DNA of 64,000 nucleotides from Gordonia soli NBRC 108243 (GTDB taxonomy: Bacteria > Actinomycetota > Actinomycetes > Mycobacteriales > Mycobacteriaceae). The stretch is taken from assembly GCF_000334455.1 (NCBI RefSeq), contig NZ_BANX01000007.1, positions 110,108-174,107 of the forward strand, written 5' to 3'. Within the stretch, counting starts at the first letter, position 1, and the number at the start of each line of letters is the position of its first letter. The notes below the pieces were generated by a model, which had not been told where the DNA came from, made no database searches, and worked only from the letters and a program-made list of their open reading frames with translations. Below, in pieces: positions 54,677 to 63,981 of the stretch. Both the position numbers and the translations under genes were made by a program.

Positions 54677-55876
54677 GTGACGACTCGGACGACGGCGTCG
54701 AGACAAACCGACATCCGGTTGGTGACGATCCTGGCCGTGCTCTTCTGCTGCGGGTGGTCGGCGAACCACTTCGCCGCGGTCCTGCCGGTACTCGCCGACG
54801 CCGAGGGTCTGTCGCGAGCGGTGCTCAACGGCGCGTTCGGGATCTATGCCATCGGCCTGCTGCCCAGTCTGCTCATCGGGGGCAACCTCTCGGACCGACT
54901 CGGCCGTCGGGTCATCGTCCTCACCGGAGCGACCGCGGCCGGTCTCGGCAACATCGCCATGGCCGGGTGGCACGACGAGGTCGGGATCTTCGTCGGGCGA
55001 CTCGTCGTCGGTCTGGGTGTCGGGCTGGCGGTCAGCGCCGGGACCGCGTGGACGGCCGATGTCGGCGGAAAGCGTGGTGCCGTTCTCGCCGGAGCCATCC
55101 TCACCTCCGGTTTCGCGATCGGGCCGCTCGCATCGGCCCTCATCGCCCAGGGGTTCGGCACCGATGCCGCCGCGATCCCGTTCGCGGTCGCAGGTGCCCT
55201 GACACTCGTCTCGGTCGCGGCCGGACTGCGATGGGCGAGCAATGTCGTCGCCGACCCGACATCCCCGCCAGACGATGGCACCGAGCATCCGGCAACAGGA
55301 GACCGGGCGATCGGGGACCGGGGTATCGGACCCGCGCTGTCGTGGTCGATCCCGATGGCGCTCTGGGTCTTCGCCTCGGTCACGGTCGCGATCGTCACCC
55401 TCGCCGAGCGTCTGAACGACCGATACGAGGGACCACTCGTCCCGGGGATCGCCGCCGTCGTCTCACTGGGTTCCGGCGTGGTCATCCAGATCATCGCGCG
55501 ACGCCTCGACTGGGGGCCACGTTCGGGAGTCGTGGGTGCAGCACTGTCGGCGATCGGCTTCGCGTTGGCCGCTGTCGGGGGCGCGCACCCGTCACTCGCC
55601 CTCTTCGGCGTCGCCGCCGTCACCCTGGGAATCGCGTACGGCCTCTGCCTCCGCAACGGACTCGTCGACGTCGAGACCAGGGTGAGTCGCGAGTCCCGCG
55701 GCACGGTCACCGGCATCTTCTACGTTTTCACCTACGTCGGGTTCGGACTCCCGGTCCTGCTCACGACGATCGAGCCGTGGGCGGGGATAGTGCCGCCGAT
55801 GCTGGTGCTGGCCGGCATCGCGGCAGCGGCCGCGACCTTGCGCATGGTTCAGATCAGTCGGCGCCCGACACCCTGA
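54677..55876 (+). CDS. Major facilitator superfamily transporter
   Basis: A 399-residue MFS protein with twelve membrane segments. Motif A appears as GGNLSDRLGRRVIV between segments 2 and 3. Drug exporter versus sugar or acid transporter cannot be separated from sequence alone. The GTG at 54677 has AGGAGG ten bases upstream; an ATG at 54647 is an alternative without a clear ribosome-binding site. Confidence 0.85.
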   Translation: MTTRTTASRQTDIRLVTILAVLFCCGWSANHFAAVLPVLADAEGLSRAVLNGAFGIYAIGLLPSLLIGGNLSDRLGRRVIVLTGATAAGLGNIAMAGWHDEVGIFVGRLVVGLGVGLAVSAGTAWTADVGGKRGAVLAGAILTSGFAIGPLASALIAQGFGTDAAAIPFAVAGALTLVSVAAGLRWASNVVADPTSPPDDGTEHPATGDRAIGDRGIGPALSWSIPMALWVFASVTVAIVTLAERLNDRYEGPLVPGIAAVVSLGSGVVIQIIARRLDWGPRSGVVGAALSAIGFALAAVGGAHPSLALFGVAAVTLGIAYGLCLRNGLVDVETRVSRESRGTVTGIFYVFTYVGFGLPVLLTTIEPWAGIVPPMLVLAGIAAAAATLRMVQISRRPTP

Positions 55877-55920
55877 ACCGTCGGCTCCGGCCGTCGGACT
55901 CCCACGCCGACCACGCCCCG

Positions 55921-55964
55921 CCATGCGCACATGGACAACAAACCATGCGCATGTGTGCAAGTAA
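55921..55964 (+). promoter_or_regulatory. Candidate AraC-type direct-repeat operator
   Basis: Two tandem 22-base units share CCATGCGCA (55921-55929 and 55943-55951) and match at 16 of 22 positions. A spacing of two helical turns is the pattern AraC/XylS regulators bind. The site precedes the aldehyde dehydrogenase gene, and an AraC gene lies at 58809. Confidence 0.5.
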
Positions 55965-56060
55965 CCGGCATCACATTTCGCAACCCTGGTGACAGCAGGC
56001 ACGTACGCCTGACGGCTGGGTCCCGCTCGAGGATCTCGGCCCGAGCGATGGGAGCGAAAC

Positions 56061-57548
56061 ATGACATCAGTGCAGGATGTGGCGGTGGGGGACCTCCTCC
56101 CTCCCGACACCGTGGTCGATCTGTTCGTGGGTGGCCGGTGGCGTCCCGCAGCCGGCGGAGCGACCTTCGACGACCTGCATCCGGCGTCGGAACGCGTGCT
56201 TGCCCAGGTGGCCTCGGCGTCGGTGGAGGACGTGGACGACGCCGTCCGTGCGGCACGAACGCAGCTCGACGGTGAGTGGGGCTCAACGCCCGGGGTGGTG
56301 CGCGGACAGATCCTCAACCGGGTCGCCGCGTTGATCGAGCGCGACGGTGAGATCCTCGCCCGGCTCGAGGCACTCGACATCGGTAAGCCGGTCGGTCAGC
56401 CCGGCATGCTCGACGTCCCGAACGCCGCGGCCACCTTCCGTCACTTCGCGGGGTGGGCCGACAAGATCACCGGTCAGACCATCCCGACCGCAGGCTACTT
56501 CGGTCAGCCGACGCACTCGTACACCGTGCGTGAGCCCGTCGGCGTGATCGGCGCGATCATCCCGTGGAACACCCCGCTGATGATTGCCGCCTGGAAGCTC
56601 GGACCGGCCCTCGCGGCCGGGAACACGGTGGTGGTCAAGCCGCCGGAGGACGCTCCGCTGTCGATCCTGCATCTGGCACGTCTGCTCGACGAGGCCGGAC
56701 TGCCTGCGGGAGTCGTGAACGTCGTGCCCGGCCTCGGCCACGTGGCCGGGGACGCACTCGTGCGCCACGCCGCCGTCGACAAGATCAGCTTCACCGGCAG
56801 CCCCCGCGTCGGTCGGATCATCGGTCAGGTCGCCGCCGAGACGTTCAAGCGCGTCACGCTGGAGCTCGGCGGCAAATCACCACAGATCATCCTCGCCGAC
56901 GCCGATGTCGAGGCCGCGATCAACGGGACCGCGATGGGGTTGTTCTTCAACCAGGGCGAGGTGTGCGCGGCGGGAACGCGTGTGCTGGTGCATCGTTCGC
57001 TCTACGACCAGGTGGTCGAAGGACTCGCCGGAGCCGCCTCGGCGCAGGTGCTGGGTGATCCGCTGGACGAGACCACCACCCTGGGCGCACTGGTGAACGC
57101 CAAACAGCGCGACTCCGTTCTCTCCTACATCGAGTCGGGCAAGCGCGAGGGTGCGCGGGTGGTCGCCGGCGGCGAGCCCCACGAGGGTGACGGATTCTTC
57201 GTGCGGCCGACCATCTTCGCCGACGCCACCAACGACATGACGATCGCCCGCGAGGAGATCTTCGGACCGGTCGGCACCGTCATCCCCTTCGACGACGTCG
57301 ACGAGGCCATCGCGATCGCCAACGACACCGACTACGGACTGGCCGCCAGCATCTGGACGCGCGACGTCTCGTACGCACACTCGCTCGCGAGCCGCGTCCG
57401 CGCCGGCGCGGTCTGGATCAACGGCTGGGCCGCCATCGACCCCGCGCTGCCCTGGGGTGGCATGAAGACCAGCGGCATCGGACGCGAACTGGGCTGGGCC
57501 GGAATCGAAGCCAACACCGAGGAAAAGGTCGTCACCGTCGTCCTCTGA
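56061..57548 (+). CDS. Aldehyde dehydrogenase, probably phenylacetaldehyde type
   Basis: A 495-residue ALDH. The Rossmann contacts are IIPWNTPLMIAAWKLGPALAAG, the catalytic Glu is in LELGGKSP and the catalytic Cys in GEVCAAGTR. Next to the alcohol dehydrogenase, an AraC/FeaR-like regulator and the paa cluster, it fits oxidation of phenylacetaldehyde to phenylacetate (inference; the FeaB reaction). Confidence 0.85.
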   Translation: MTSVQDVAVGDLLPPDTVVDLFVGGRWRPAAGGATFDDLHPASERVLAQVASASVEDVDDAVRAARTQLDGEWGSTPGVVRGQILNRVAALIERDGEILARLEALDIGKPVGQPGMLDVPNAAATFRHFAGWADKITGQTIPTAGYFGQPTHSYTVREPVGVIGAIIPWNTPLMIAAWKLGPALAAGNTVVVKPPEDAPLSILHLARLLDEAGLPAGVVNVVPGLGHVAGDALVRHAAVDKISFTGSPRVGRIIGQVAAETFKRVTLELGGKSPQIILADADVEAAINGTAMGLFFNQGEVCAAGTRVLVHRSLYDQVVEGLAGAASAQVLGDPLDETTTLGALVNAKQRDSVLSYIESGKREGARVVAGGEPHEGDGFFVRPTIFADATNDMTIAREEIFGPVGTVIPFDDVDEAIAIANDTDYGLAASIWTRDVSYAHSLASRVRAGAVWINGWAAIDPALPWGGMKTSGIGRELGWAGIEANTEEKVVTVVL

Positions 57549-57580
57549 CGACACCGACCATCACGAGAGGAACCCGAACC

Positions 57581-58693
57581 ATGAAGACTCAAGCAGCGGT
57601 GCTCTGGGAACCAGGGCAGGACTGGAAAATCGAGGAACTCGAACTCGACGCGCCGAAGTACGGCGAGGTCAAGGTCGAACTGGCCGCCTCCGGCATGTGC
57701 CACTCCGACGAGCACGTCCGCGACGGCAGCGTCCCGGTCGGCATGTACCCCTACATCGGCGGGCACGAAGGTGCCGGCGTCGTCACCGAGATCGGCCCGG
57801 GCGTCACCACCGTCGAGGTCGGCGACCACGTCGCACTCGGCTTCATCCCGGCGTGTGGTCGCTGCCCGTCGTGTGCCACCGGCAAGTCCAGCATCTGCGA
57901 TCTCGGCGCGAACCTGCTTGCCGGAGTGCAGCTCTCGGACGGCACCGCGCGGCATCACGTCAACGGCCAGGACGCCGGCCTGATGTGCCTGCTCGGCACG
58001 TTCTCGCCGGTCACCGTCGTCAACGAGGCATCCTGCGTCAAGCTGACCAAGGACATCCCGCTCGACAAGGCTGCACTCGTGGGTTGCGGCGTCACCACCG
58101 GCTGGGGCTCCTCGGTCTACGCGGCCGGTGTCTCCGCCGGTGAGACCGTCGTCGTCCTCGGCATGGGCGGTGTCGGCTGCGGCGCGGTGCAGGGCGCCGC
58201 ACTCGCCGGCGCACGGCATGTCGTTCTCGTCGACCCGTCGGCCTTCAAGCGAGACCAGGCGAAGGTCTTCGGCGCGACCCACGCGGTCGCCACCATCGAC
58301 GAGGCGCTCGAACTGCTGCAGGAGATCACCTGGGGCCAACTCGCCGACAAGGTCCTCATCACCGTCGACGTCGCCGACGGCGCCCTGATCGCACCGGCGA
58401 TGAGCCTCGTCGCCAAGGGCGGTGTGTGCGTGCAGGTCTCGGTCGGAGACCTGACGCAGACCGAGGTCAGCCTCAGTCTGTTCGACCTGACCGCGATGCG
58501 GAAGACGCTGAAGGGCGCGTGGTTCGGCAACGCCAACATCCGTTTCGACATCCCGCACCTGCTACGGCTGTACATGGAGGGACAACTCAAGCTGGACGAG
58601 ATGATCACCACCGAGTACACCCTCGACCAGGTCAACGAGGGCTACGCGGCGATGCGGCGCGCCGAGAACGTGCGCGGCCTCATCCGCTACTGA
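57581..58693 (+). CDS. NDMA-dependent-type zinc alcohol dehydrogenase
   Basis: A 370-residue Zn alcohol dehydrogenase. Catalytic zinc ligands are in CHSDEHV and GHEGAG, the structural-zinc Cys cluster is CGRCPSCATGKSSIC, and the cofactor loop is GMGGVG. It resembles the actinobacterial NDMA-dependent subgroup that works with mycofactocin. It is 32 bases after the aldehyde dehydrogenase; the pair could take an alcohol such as 2-phenylethanol to an acid (inference). Confidence 0.84.
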   Translation: MKTQAAVLWEPGQDWKIEELELDAPKYGEVKVELAASGMCHSDEHVRDGSVPVGMYPYIGGHEGAGVVTEIGPGVTTVEVGDHVALGFIPACGRCPSCATGKSSICDLGANLLAGVQLSDGTARHHVNGQDAGLMCLLGTFSPVTVVNEASCVKLTKDIPLDKAALVGCGVTTGWGSSVYAAGVSAGETVVVLGMGGVGCGAVQGAALAGARHVVLVDPSAFKRDQAKVFGATHAVATIDEALELLQEITWGQLADKVLITVDVADGALIAPAMSLVAKGGVCVQVSVGDLTQTEVSLSLFDLTAMRKTLKGAWFGNANIRFDIPHLLRLYMEGQLKLDEMITTEYTLDQVNEGYAAMRRAENVRGLIRY

Positions 58694-58741
58694 CCGGCGT
58701 GGCCGGTCGGGACAGTTGATCGACGGGCACTACGCGACGAG

Positions 58742-58782
58742 AGTCCTCCGGGGACACCGCAACCAGGTTGTCCCGGAGGACT
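58742..58782. terminator. Bidirectional hairpin terminator
   Basis: AGTCCTCCGGGGACA pairs with TGTCCCGGAGGACT across a short loop (CCGCAACCAGGT), a 14-base-pair stem with one bulge. It lies between the convergent alcohol dehydrogenase and AraC genes. Confidence 0.75.
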
Positions 58783-58808
58783 TTCGTCGTCTGTCGGCCA
58801 CCGAACGC

Positions 58809-59777
58809 TCAGAGGTCGGCGATGAGCTGGGAGTCCCGAAACCGCCGTGGTGACTCGCCGTAGGTCTGCTTGAACAGGCGGGAGAAGTGCGATGCGTCGA
58901 CGAGACCGTTCGATGCGCAGATGGCGCCGATGCTGCGATGTTGCTGGGCGACGTCGGCGAGGTCGCGTCGACACCGGTCCAGCCGCCGCTGGCGGATGAA
59001 CGTCGCGACGGTCTGCCCGTCGTAGGCGAACAACTTCTGCAACTGCCGCACCGACACATGATGATGTGCGGCAACGGAGGTCGGAGACAGGTTCGCATCG
59101 TGCAGGTGCGCCTCGATGTAGGCGCGTGCGCTGAGCAGCACGGTCTCCCCCGCACCGAGTGAATCGATCGGCGCGGACGACCGGATCACCGCGCTCACGA
59201 GGTCGGCGACCGCATCCTCGACCAGACCGCCGACCATGCCGGCATCGGATGCACCGGCACGCAGCGACATCAGCAACGGCCGCAGGAGTGCACCGGTCCC
59301 GACGCCGGTACCGACCGTACGTGCGGTCGCGTCGGCGAGCTCGCGGTCGGCCACGCGCAGTGACCGTCGGGGTATGACCGCGACGAGCATGTCGAAGGAA
59401 TCCTCGAGATGAAGGTCGTACTCGACGCTGGTGTCGTAGACCGCGAGATCACCCGGGCCGAGCGTTGCGTACCGGCCGCGCTGATGCACGGTGCTGTGTC
59501 CCCTCAGCTGCACGCCGACCTTGATGACTCCGGGATCGGCACGACGAATCATCCTCTCCGAACGGCGAACCCGGGACCGATCACCGATGACGTCGGAGAG
59601 TTGCAGATCGCCGATGGCGATCGAGTCGAGTGCACCACGGAACTCTCCCGCCCGGGTGACGGGTGTGGCGTCGAGCGGCACGAATGCCGACGAGATCGCT
59701 TCTCGCCAGGCGTCGAAACCCACACTCGACGCAACGTCCACGCCGGTGCGCTCCGCATCGTCTTCGGGTCGCGGCAT
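58809..59777 (-). CDS. AraC-family regulator (FeaR-like)
   Basis: A 322-residue AraC-type regulator. The N-terminal AraC_binding_2-like domain has VKVGVQLRGHSTVHQRGRY and LAVYDTSVEYDLH, and the C-terminal double HTH reads SVAAHHHVSVRQLQKLF...FSRLFKQTYGESPRRFR. This layout matches FeaR, activator of phenylacetaldehyde dehydrogenase. It likely acts on the direct repeats at 55921. The ATG at 59777 begins MPRPED. Confidence 0.84.
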   Translation of the reverse strand: MPRPEDDAERTGVDVASSVGFDAWREAISSAFVPLDATPVTRAGEFRGALDSIAIGDLQLSDVIGDRSRVRRSERMIRRADPGVIKVGVQLRGHSTVHQRGRYATLGPGDLAVYDTSVEYDLHLEDSFDMLVAVIPRRSLRVADRELADATARTVGTGVGTGALLRPLLMSLRAGASDAGMVGGLVEDAVADLVSAVIRSSAPIDSLGAGETVLLSARAYIEAHLHDANLSPTSVAAHHHVSVRQLQKLFAYDGQTVATFIRQRRLDRCRRDLADVAQQHRSIGAICASNGLVDASHFSRLFKQTYGESPRRFRDSQLIADL

Positions 59778-59790
59778 CGCGGCTCCTCGT

Positions 59791-61107
59791 TCAGTCCTTC
59801 GGCCGGTTGTCGACCAGTCGCTTGGCCTTGCCGGTCGAGCGGAACAGAGCGGCCGGCTCGACGGCATCGACGGTCACGGTGACGCCGATACGGTTCTTGA
59901 TCAGCTTCTGCAGTTCGACGGCGGCAGCTCCCCGATGCTCGGCCGGTACGTCGTGACGGTACTCCACCCGGACGGTCAGTTGGTCCATTCGCCCCGGCCG
60001 CTCGAGGACGCACTGAAACTGCGGTGCCAGCGCCGGGACGGTCAGGATCAATTCCTCGATCTGAGTCGGGAACAGGTTGACCCCGCGCAGGATGATCATG
60101 TCGTCGGTACGACCGGTGACCTTCTGCATCCGCCGCATCGACCGCGCCGTCCCCGGCAACAGCCGGGTGAGGTCCCGCGTGCGGTAACGGATGATCGGCA
60201 TGGCCTCCTTGGTCAACGATGTGAAGACCAACTCACCCTCCTCGCCGTCGGGCAGCACCTCACCGGTCATCGGATCGATGATCTCCGGGTAGAAATGGTC
60301 TTCCCAGATGTGCAGACCGTCCTTGGTCTCCACACACTCCATCGCGACACCGGGCCCCATCACCTCGGACAGGCCGTAGATGTCGACCGCGTCCATGTCG
60401 AGCTGCGCCTCGAGTTCCTTGCGCATCTGCTCGGTCCACGGTTCTGCGCCGAACACCCCGGTACGCAGCGAGGTCGATGCGGGGTCGATGCCCTTGGCGA
60501 GCATCGCATCGACGATGGTCAGCATGTACGACGGCGTCACCATGATCGCGTCCGGCCGGAAATCCTCGATCAGCTGGATCTGGCGATCGGTCATACCACC
60601 CGACATCGGGATCACGGTGCAGCCCAGTCGCTCCGCGCCGTAGTGCGCACCGAGTCCACCGGTGAACAGTCCGTAGCCATAGGCGACGTGCACCTTGTCC
60701 GACGGCCGCACCCCGGCGGCTCGCAGGCTACGCGCGACGAGATCGGCCCAGTTGTCCACGTCGTTCGCGGTGTAGCCGACCACCGTCGGCCGACCCGTGG
60801 TCCCCGACGAGGCATGGATGCGGGACACCTCGTCCTGTGTCACCGCCAGCATCCCGAACGGATAGTTCTCGCGCAGATCGGCTTTCGCAGTGAACGGGAA
60901 CAGCCTGAGATCGGCGAGGGTCCGCAGGTCGTCCGGATGGACGCCGCGTTCGTCGAACGCACGCCGGTAGTGCGGCACGTTGTCGTACGCATGCTGCAGC
61001 GACCACCTGAGTCGATCGAGTTGCACGGCGGCGATCTCGTCGCGGGTCGCGTACTCCAGCCCCTTCTCGGGACTGTCGGCCGCGGGGCGGGGCAGGGTGC
61101 TGGTCAT
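59791..61107 (-). CDS. paaK: Phenylacetate-CoA ligase
   Basis: A 438-residue ligase with the PaaK patterns: YPFGMLAVTQDEVSRIHASSGTTGRPTVVGYT near the P-loop, YGLSEVMGPGVA in the core, and RTDDMIILRGVNLFPTQIE in the C-terminal domain. It forms phenylacetyl-CoA with ATP. Last of the paa genes here, 18 bases after paaE. Confidence 0.93.
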   Translation of the reverse strand: MTSTLPRPAADSPEKGLEYATRDEIAAVQLDRLRWSLQHAYDNVPHYRRAFDERGVHPDDLRTLADLRLFPFTAKADLRENYPFGMLAVTQDEVSRIHASSGTTGRPTVVGYTANDVDNWADLVARSLRAAGVRPSDKVHVAYGYGLFTGGLGAHYGAERLGCTVIPMSGGMTDRQIQLIEDFRPDAIMVTPSYMLTIVDAMLAKGIDPASTSLRTGVFGAEPWTEQMRKELEAQLDMDAVDIYGLSEVMGPGVAMECVETKDGLHIWEDHFYPEIIDPMTGEVLPDGEEGELVFTSLTKEAMPIIRYRTRDLTRLLPGTARSMRRMQKVTGRTDDMIILRGVNLFPTQIEELILTVPALAPQFQCVLERPGRMDQLTVRVEYRHDVPAEHRGAAAVELQKLIKNRIGVTVTVDAVEPAALFRSTGKAKRLVDNRPKD

Positions 61108-61125
61108 GGTCGTCTCCGGTCTCGT

Positions 61126-62229
61126 TCAGGCGTCGAAGTCGACAGTCACACTGTCGCCGACGGGAAAGGTCTGGCAGGTCAGGACGAAGCCGTCCGCGAC
61201 CTCGGAATCCTCGAGTGCATAGTTGCGGCGCATGTCCACGTCACCGCAGGTCACCTTGGCGCGACAGGTGCCGCACACCCCGCCCTTGCACGCGAAGGGC
61301 AGGTCCGACCGCAATTGCTCGCCCGCGTCGAGGATCGACTCGTCTCGCGGGAGCCGACCGGACACCGTGCGACCGTCGAGCACGATGGTCACGTCGCTGC
61401 TCGGTCCGGTGACCCCCGGTTCGCGGTGCTTCTCCTGCGGTGGCGGGACGTCGTCGACGTAGAAGAGCTCGTGATGGACGCGTTCCCTGGGCACTCCGAG
61501 ATCTCCGAGCACCTCCTGTGCGTCGGTGACCATCCCGAAGGGGCCACACAGCCAGAAGTGGTCGACCTCGGCGGTGGGCACCACCTCGGCGAAAAGTGCG
61601 CGCAGACGGTCACCGTCCAGTCGACCGGTGAAGAGCTCGACCTCACGCGGTTCGCGGGAGAGGACGTGGACCACCTCGAGGCGAGAACCGAATTCGTCCT
61701 TGAGGTCGGCGATCTCCTCGGCGAACATGACCGACCGCGTTCGCCGGTTGCCGTACAGCAGAACGACTTCGGCATCAGGGTTCTGAAGAACCGACGCGGC
61801 GATCGAGAGCATCGGGGTGATGCCCGATCCCGCGGCGATCAGCACATGGCGACCGCCGGCCGCCGGATCGGCGACGAAGGTGCCGGTCGGCGCCTGCACG
61901 TCGATCCGGTCGCCGGCGCGCACCTCGTGGACCAGCCACGAGGAGAACAGGCCGTCGGTCACCTCACGCACACCGACCCGGGGTGCGGAGCCGGCCGGCG
62001 CGCAGATGGAGTACGACCGGCGATGCTCGACACCGTCCACGGTGCGGCTCAGCATCACCGACTGGCCGGGCCGGAAGTCGTACTCGGGCAGCAGCTCTGG
62101 CGGGACGTCGAAGCGGACGGCGACCGCGTCGTCACAGAGTCGTTCGACGTCGGCGACGGTGAGAGTGTGGAACGGCCGGTTCCGGGCGGTGCGCGCGGGC
62201 TCCGCCGGTGTCTGGACTGCGGTGGTCAC
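61126..62229 (-). CDS. paaE: Phenylacetyl-CoA epoxidase reductase
   Basis: A 367-residue reductase. The FAD/NAD(P)H ferredoxin-reductase module has RSYSICAPAG and GSGITPMLSI, and the C-terminal plant-type [2Fe-2S] domain has CKGGVCGTC and a later Cys in LTCQTFP. It passes electrons from NADPH to the PaaABC epoxidase. Confidence 0.93.
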   Translation of the reverse strand: MTTAVQTPAEPARTARNRPFHTLTVADVERLCDDAVAVRFDVPPELLPEYDFRPGQSVMLSRTVDGVEHRRSYSICAPAGSAPRVGVREVTDGLFSSWLVHEVRAGDRIDVQAPTGTFVADPAAGGRHVLIAAGSGITPMLSIAASVLQNPDAEVVLLYGNRRTRSVMFAEEIADLKDEFGSRLEVVHVLSREPREVELFTGRLDGDRLRALFAEVVPTAEVDHFWLCGPFGMVTDAQEVLGDLGVPRERVHHELFYVDDVPPPQEKHREPGVTGPSSDVTIVLDGRTVSGRLPRDESILDAGEQLRSDLPFACKGGVCGTCRAKVTCGDVDMRRNYALEDSEVADGFVLTCQTFPVGDSVTVDFDA

Positions 62230-62232
62230 GGG

Positions 62233-62772
62233 TCAGATCTCCTTCACGTGATCGAAGGGTTCCGCACAACTCAGGCAGCGGTAGTGCGCCTTGCAGAGCG
62301 TGGCGCCGAACTCCGACACCAGCTGCGTCTGGTCGGATCCGCACTGCGGGCAATCGATCACACGCGGCCTCGGGGTGAGTGTGAGCGGGATCGGTCCGAC
62401 GGTCCGCGCAGGCGCACGCCGCGGCGTCGAGTATCCGGCGGCTGCGAGCTTGCGCAGCCCGTCTGTGGAGATCCAGTCGCTGGACCACGCCGGATCGAGA
62501 CTCGTGCGCACCGTGACCTCACGGAAGCCGTTGCGTGCGAGCACGTATTCGATGTCGTCGCGCATCGTCGCGATGGCCGGACAACCGGAGTAGGTAGGGG
62601 TGATGGTGACCGTCACCCCGCCGGCGGAATCCACGTCGACGTCACGCAGCACGCCGAGATCGGCGAGCGTCAGCATCGGCATCTCGGGGTCGACGACGTC
62701 GGCGACCAGGTTTCGGGCCTCGTCCGCTCGAACCGGTGCGGATCGATCGACGGTGAGCAGTCGCGCCGCCAT
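62233..62772 (-). CDS. paaD: Phenylacetyl-CoA epoxidase subunit D (MIP18/DUF59 type)
   Basis: A 179-residue PaaD: a DUF59 domain (VVDPEMPMLTLADLGVLRDV, TPTYSGCPAI) and a C-terminal zinc-ribbon-like Cys set (CPQCGSD...CLSC). Needed for maturation of the epoxidase. The start overlaps the paaC stop by one base (TGATG). Confidence 0.92.
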   Translation of the reverse strand: MAARLLTVDRSAPVRADEARNLVADVVDPEMPMLTLADLGVLRDVDVDSAGGVTVTITPTYSGCPAIATMRDDIEYVLARNGFREVTVRTSLDPAWSSDWISTDGLRKLAAAGYSTPRRAPARTVGPIPLTLTPRPRVIDCPQCGSDQTQLVSEFGATLCKAHYRCLSCAEPFDHVKEI

Positions 62773-63689
62773 CACCACACCCCCTCGGGATGCGCGCGAG
62801 CCACACTCTGCATCTCGGCGAGCAACAGACCCATGGTCTCCGTGTGCAATCCGCGGCGACCACCACGCCCACCGACGGTCCCCACGGAGCCGACCTGGGG
62901 CACCTCGACCTCGGCTGCGTGCAGCACCTGCGCGATGACGCCGTCGAACTCGGCCCGAACCGAGCGAGGATCGACCGCGACCGAGACCGCCGACAAGGCG
63001 ATCTCCTCGTCGGTCGGTACGAACAGCTCACCGACATAGGGCCAGATCCGGGTCAGAGCGTCCAGCAGTCGGCGGCGGGACTCATCGGTGCCACACCCGA
63101 AGGTGACGACCCAGCGCGCCGCGTAGTCGCGGTGATAGGTCAGCTCTTTGACGCCCTTCGCGGCCACGGCGGCAAGGACCGGATCACGCGAGGTCCGCAG
63201 CCGGTCGAAGACCGCGAGTCGGTAGGTGGCGAAGACGAGGAGCCGTACGATCGACACCGCGAAGTCACCGTTGTCGAGCTCGACGAGGCGCACGTTGCGG
63301 AATGCCTGCTCGTCGCGGAAGAAGGCCAGCGCGTCCTCGGCGGGGACCGGTGAGCTGTCCGAGATCCGCGGGACCACATCGGCGTCGGCCGCCGCGGCCC
63401 GTGCGAGCAGCAGGCGGGCCTGACCGAGGAGGTCGAGCCCGACGTTCGCGAGGGCGACCTCCTCCTCGAGCTCCGGCGCCCGGGTGCTCCATTCGGCCAA
63501 CCGCTGGGCGCTGAGCAACGCGTCGTCGCCCAGCATCAGGCAGTAGCCGGCGAGCGCACGCAGATCCACATCGGCGGGGACGGTGGTGTCGACTCCGGCC
63601 AGTGGATCGTCGAAGCTGGTGCCGAAAGCCCACTGTCCGTGCGAGTCCTCGTCGACCAGCCCGTCGTAGGCGTTGTCGTGATCGGTCAT
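62772..63689 (-). CDS. paaC: Phenylacetyl-CoA epoxidase subunit C
   Basis: A 305-residue ferritin-like PaaC, with LGDDALLSAQRLAEWSTRAPELEEEVALANVGLDLLGQARLL and KELTYHRDYAARWV typical of the structural subunit that pairs with PaaA. The start at 63689 begins the usual N-terminus (MTDHDNAYDGL). It is seven bases after paaB. Confidence 0.93.
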   Translation of the reverse strand: MTDHDNAYDGLVDEDSHGQWAFGTSFDDPLAGVDTTVPADVDLRALAGYCLMLGDDALLSAQRLAEWSTRAPELEEEVALANVGLDLLGQARLLLARAAAADADVVPRISDSSPVPAEDALAFFRDEQAFRNVRLVELDNGDFAVSIVRLLVFATYRLAVFDRLRTSRDPVLAAVAAKGVKELTYHRDYAARWVVTFGCGTDESRRRLLDALTRIWPYVGELFVPTDEEIALSAVSVAVDPRSVRAEFDGVIAQVLHAAEVEVPQVGSVGTVGGRGGRRGLHTETMGLLLAEMQSVARAHPEGVW

Positions 63690-63696
63690 CTCAGCC

Positions 63697-63981
63697 TCAC
63701 ATGTGGGGGACGTTGTCGGGGATCTCGTAGAACGTCGGATGGCGGTAGACCTTGTCGCCACTCGGCGCGAAGTACGGGTCCTTCTCGGCCGGACTCGACG
63801 CGACGATGTCGCCCGAAGCCACGACCCAGATGCTGACGCCCTCGTTGCGTCGGGTGTAGACATCGCGGGCATGCCGCAGTGCCATCTCGTCGTCAGCCGC
63901 GTGCAGGGATCCGACATGGACGTGGTTGAGCCCGCGCTTGCCGCGTAGGAAGACCTCGTACAGCGGCCAATCAGCCTTCAC
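63697..63981 (-). CDS. paaB: Phenylacetyl-CoA epoxidase subunit B
   Basis: A 94-residue PaaB, complete, with the family pattern WPLYEVFLRGKRGLNHVHVGSLHAAD and an ARDVYTRRNEGVSIWVV block. It bridges PaaAC pairs in the epoxidase. The GTG start overlaps the preceding stop (GTGA). Confidence 0.92.
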   Translation of the reverse strand: MKADWPLYEVFLRGKRGLNHVHVGSLHAADDEMALRHARDVYTRRNEGVSIWVVASGDIVASSPAEKDPYFAPSGDKVYRHPTFYEIPDNVPHM

